This document shows, piece after piece, positions 63,866 to 64,000 of a stretch of 64,000 bases of DNA. Positions within the stretch are counted from its first letter, which is position 1; each line of letters begins with the position of its first letter. The notes below the pieces were generated by a model. It was not told the DNA's origin and did not search any database. It saw only the letters and a program-made list of their open reading frames with translations. Source of the stretch: DASSFG01 sp035547915 (lineage in GTDB: Bacteria > Planctomycetota > Planctomycetia > Pirellulales > JAICIG01); the NCBI GenBank assembly GCA_035547915.1, contig DASZTS010000024.1, forward strand, positions 124,001 to 188,000, written 5' to 3'. The translations under genes were made by a program, and so were the position numbers.

Positions 63866-64000
63866 TCACGAGAAAATAACGAACGGCTCATCCACGACAC
63901 ACAGCTCTCGGTAATACTTCGCCCGTAGCCGGTTTCGCTCGACAGGATGCTCGAGAGGATGCAGGGATGCTGCGATTCGAGACGGTGGTGGTGAGCGATA
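63866..64000 (-). CDS. C-terminal fragment of an unknown gene, partial at the right edge
   Basis: The minus strand is open from the window edge to a TGA at 63866-63868, 44 codons. The translation ends with text of protein-like composition: HPLEHPVERNRLRAKYYREL then CVVDEPFVIFS. No family recognised. It would be transcribed in the same direction as the membrane-protein/oxygenase pair, about 165 bases upstream of it. The fragment may be chance, since only 44 codons are visible. Confidence 0.45.
   Translation of the reverse strand, partial: YRSPPPSRIAASLHPLEHPVERNRLRAKYYRELCVVDEPFVIFS

Overview
The window is about 64 kb of GC-rich (roughly 60-65% by eye), densely coded bacterial chromosome. It most likely comes from a planctomycete, probably the Pirellulales and relatives. 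The evidence is the DUF1549/DUF1553 plus DUF1501 gene pair at the left edge, an ECF sigma factor beside a zinc-finger Ser/Thr kinase, small CPxCG zinc-ribbon membrane proteins, DUF1844, an orphan MraZ and several small proteins of planctomycete type. I saw no rRNA, tRNA, CRISPR array, phage or intact insertion sequence.

Layout. 1-4038: secreted DUF1549/DUF1553 protein (cut by the window edge) and its DUF1501 partner. 4154-9802: CocE-like hydrolase, an ArnT/PMT-type glycosyltransferase and two divergent zinc-ribbon proteins. 10045-15989: SAM methyltransferase, a polytopic glycosyltransferase and a 956-residue protein that looks like two glycosyltransferases joined. 15986-20096: SnoaL-like protein, polyphosphate glucokinase, PQQ-type beta-propeller, CPBP protease and a small basic protein. 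20110-22333: ANTAR response regulator and a hybrid histidine kinase with a degenerate ATP site. 22811-27063: a stress-type cluster of small proteins (DUF883/YqjD-like operon, DUF6496 and others) ending in a frameshifted DUF4126-like membrane protein. 27345-30996: ECF sigma factor, zinc-finger/kinase fusion and two related exported coiled-coil proteins. 31004-36720: acetyltransferase, M32 carboxypeptidase, NAD-dependent DNA ligase and small membrane proteins. 36901-39934: kdsB, pyrG and DUF1844. 40196-42034: orphan MraZ and a Tat-exported sugar isomerase-like protein. 42229-50397: RND efflux adaptor with two tandem RND permeases. 50416-55351: Kdo hydroxylase, M20 amidohydrolase and a receiver-HDOD protein. 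55375-57728: SNF2-type helicase coupled to an unknown gene. 58143-61990: leuC-leuD, a GlmU-N-like nucleotidyltransferase and prs. 62018-64000: a predicted membrane-anchored 2-oxoglutarate/Fe(II) oxygenase coupled to a PEMT/ICMT-like membrane protein, then the tail of one more gene.

How the genes fit together. KdsB and the Kdo hydroxylase point to a Kdo-containing lipopolysaccharide, and the glycosyltransferases may feed envelope glycans. The sigma factor, kinase and twin exported proteins look like one envelope-signalling unit. leuC/leuD, pyrG, prs and ligA are core metabolism. The best candidates for something undescribed are the oxygenase/methyltransferase-like pair (62018-63699), the sigma/kinase/coiled-coil cassette (27345-30996), the two RND permeases with an extra hydrophobic pair in the middle, and the histidine kinase lacking its N-box asparagines. 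All assignments come from reading the sequence; no database search was possible.
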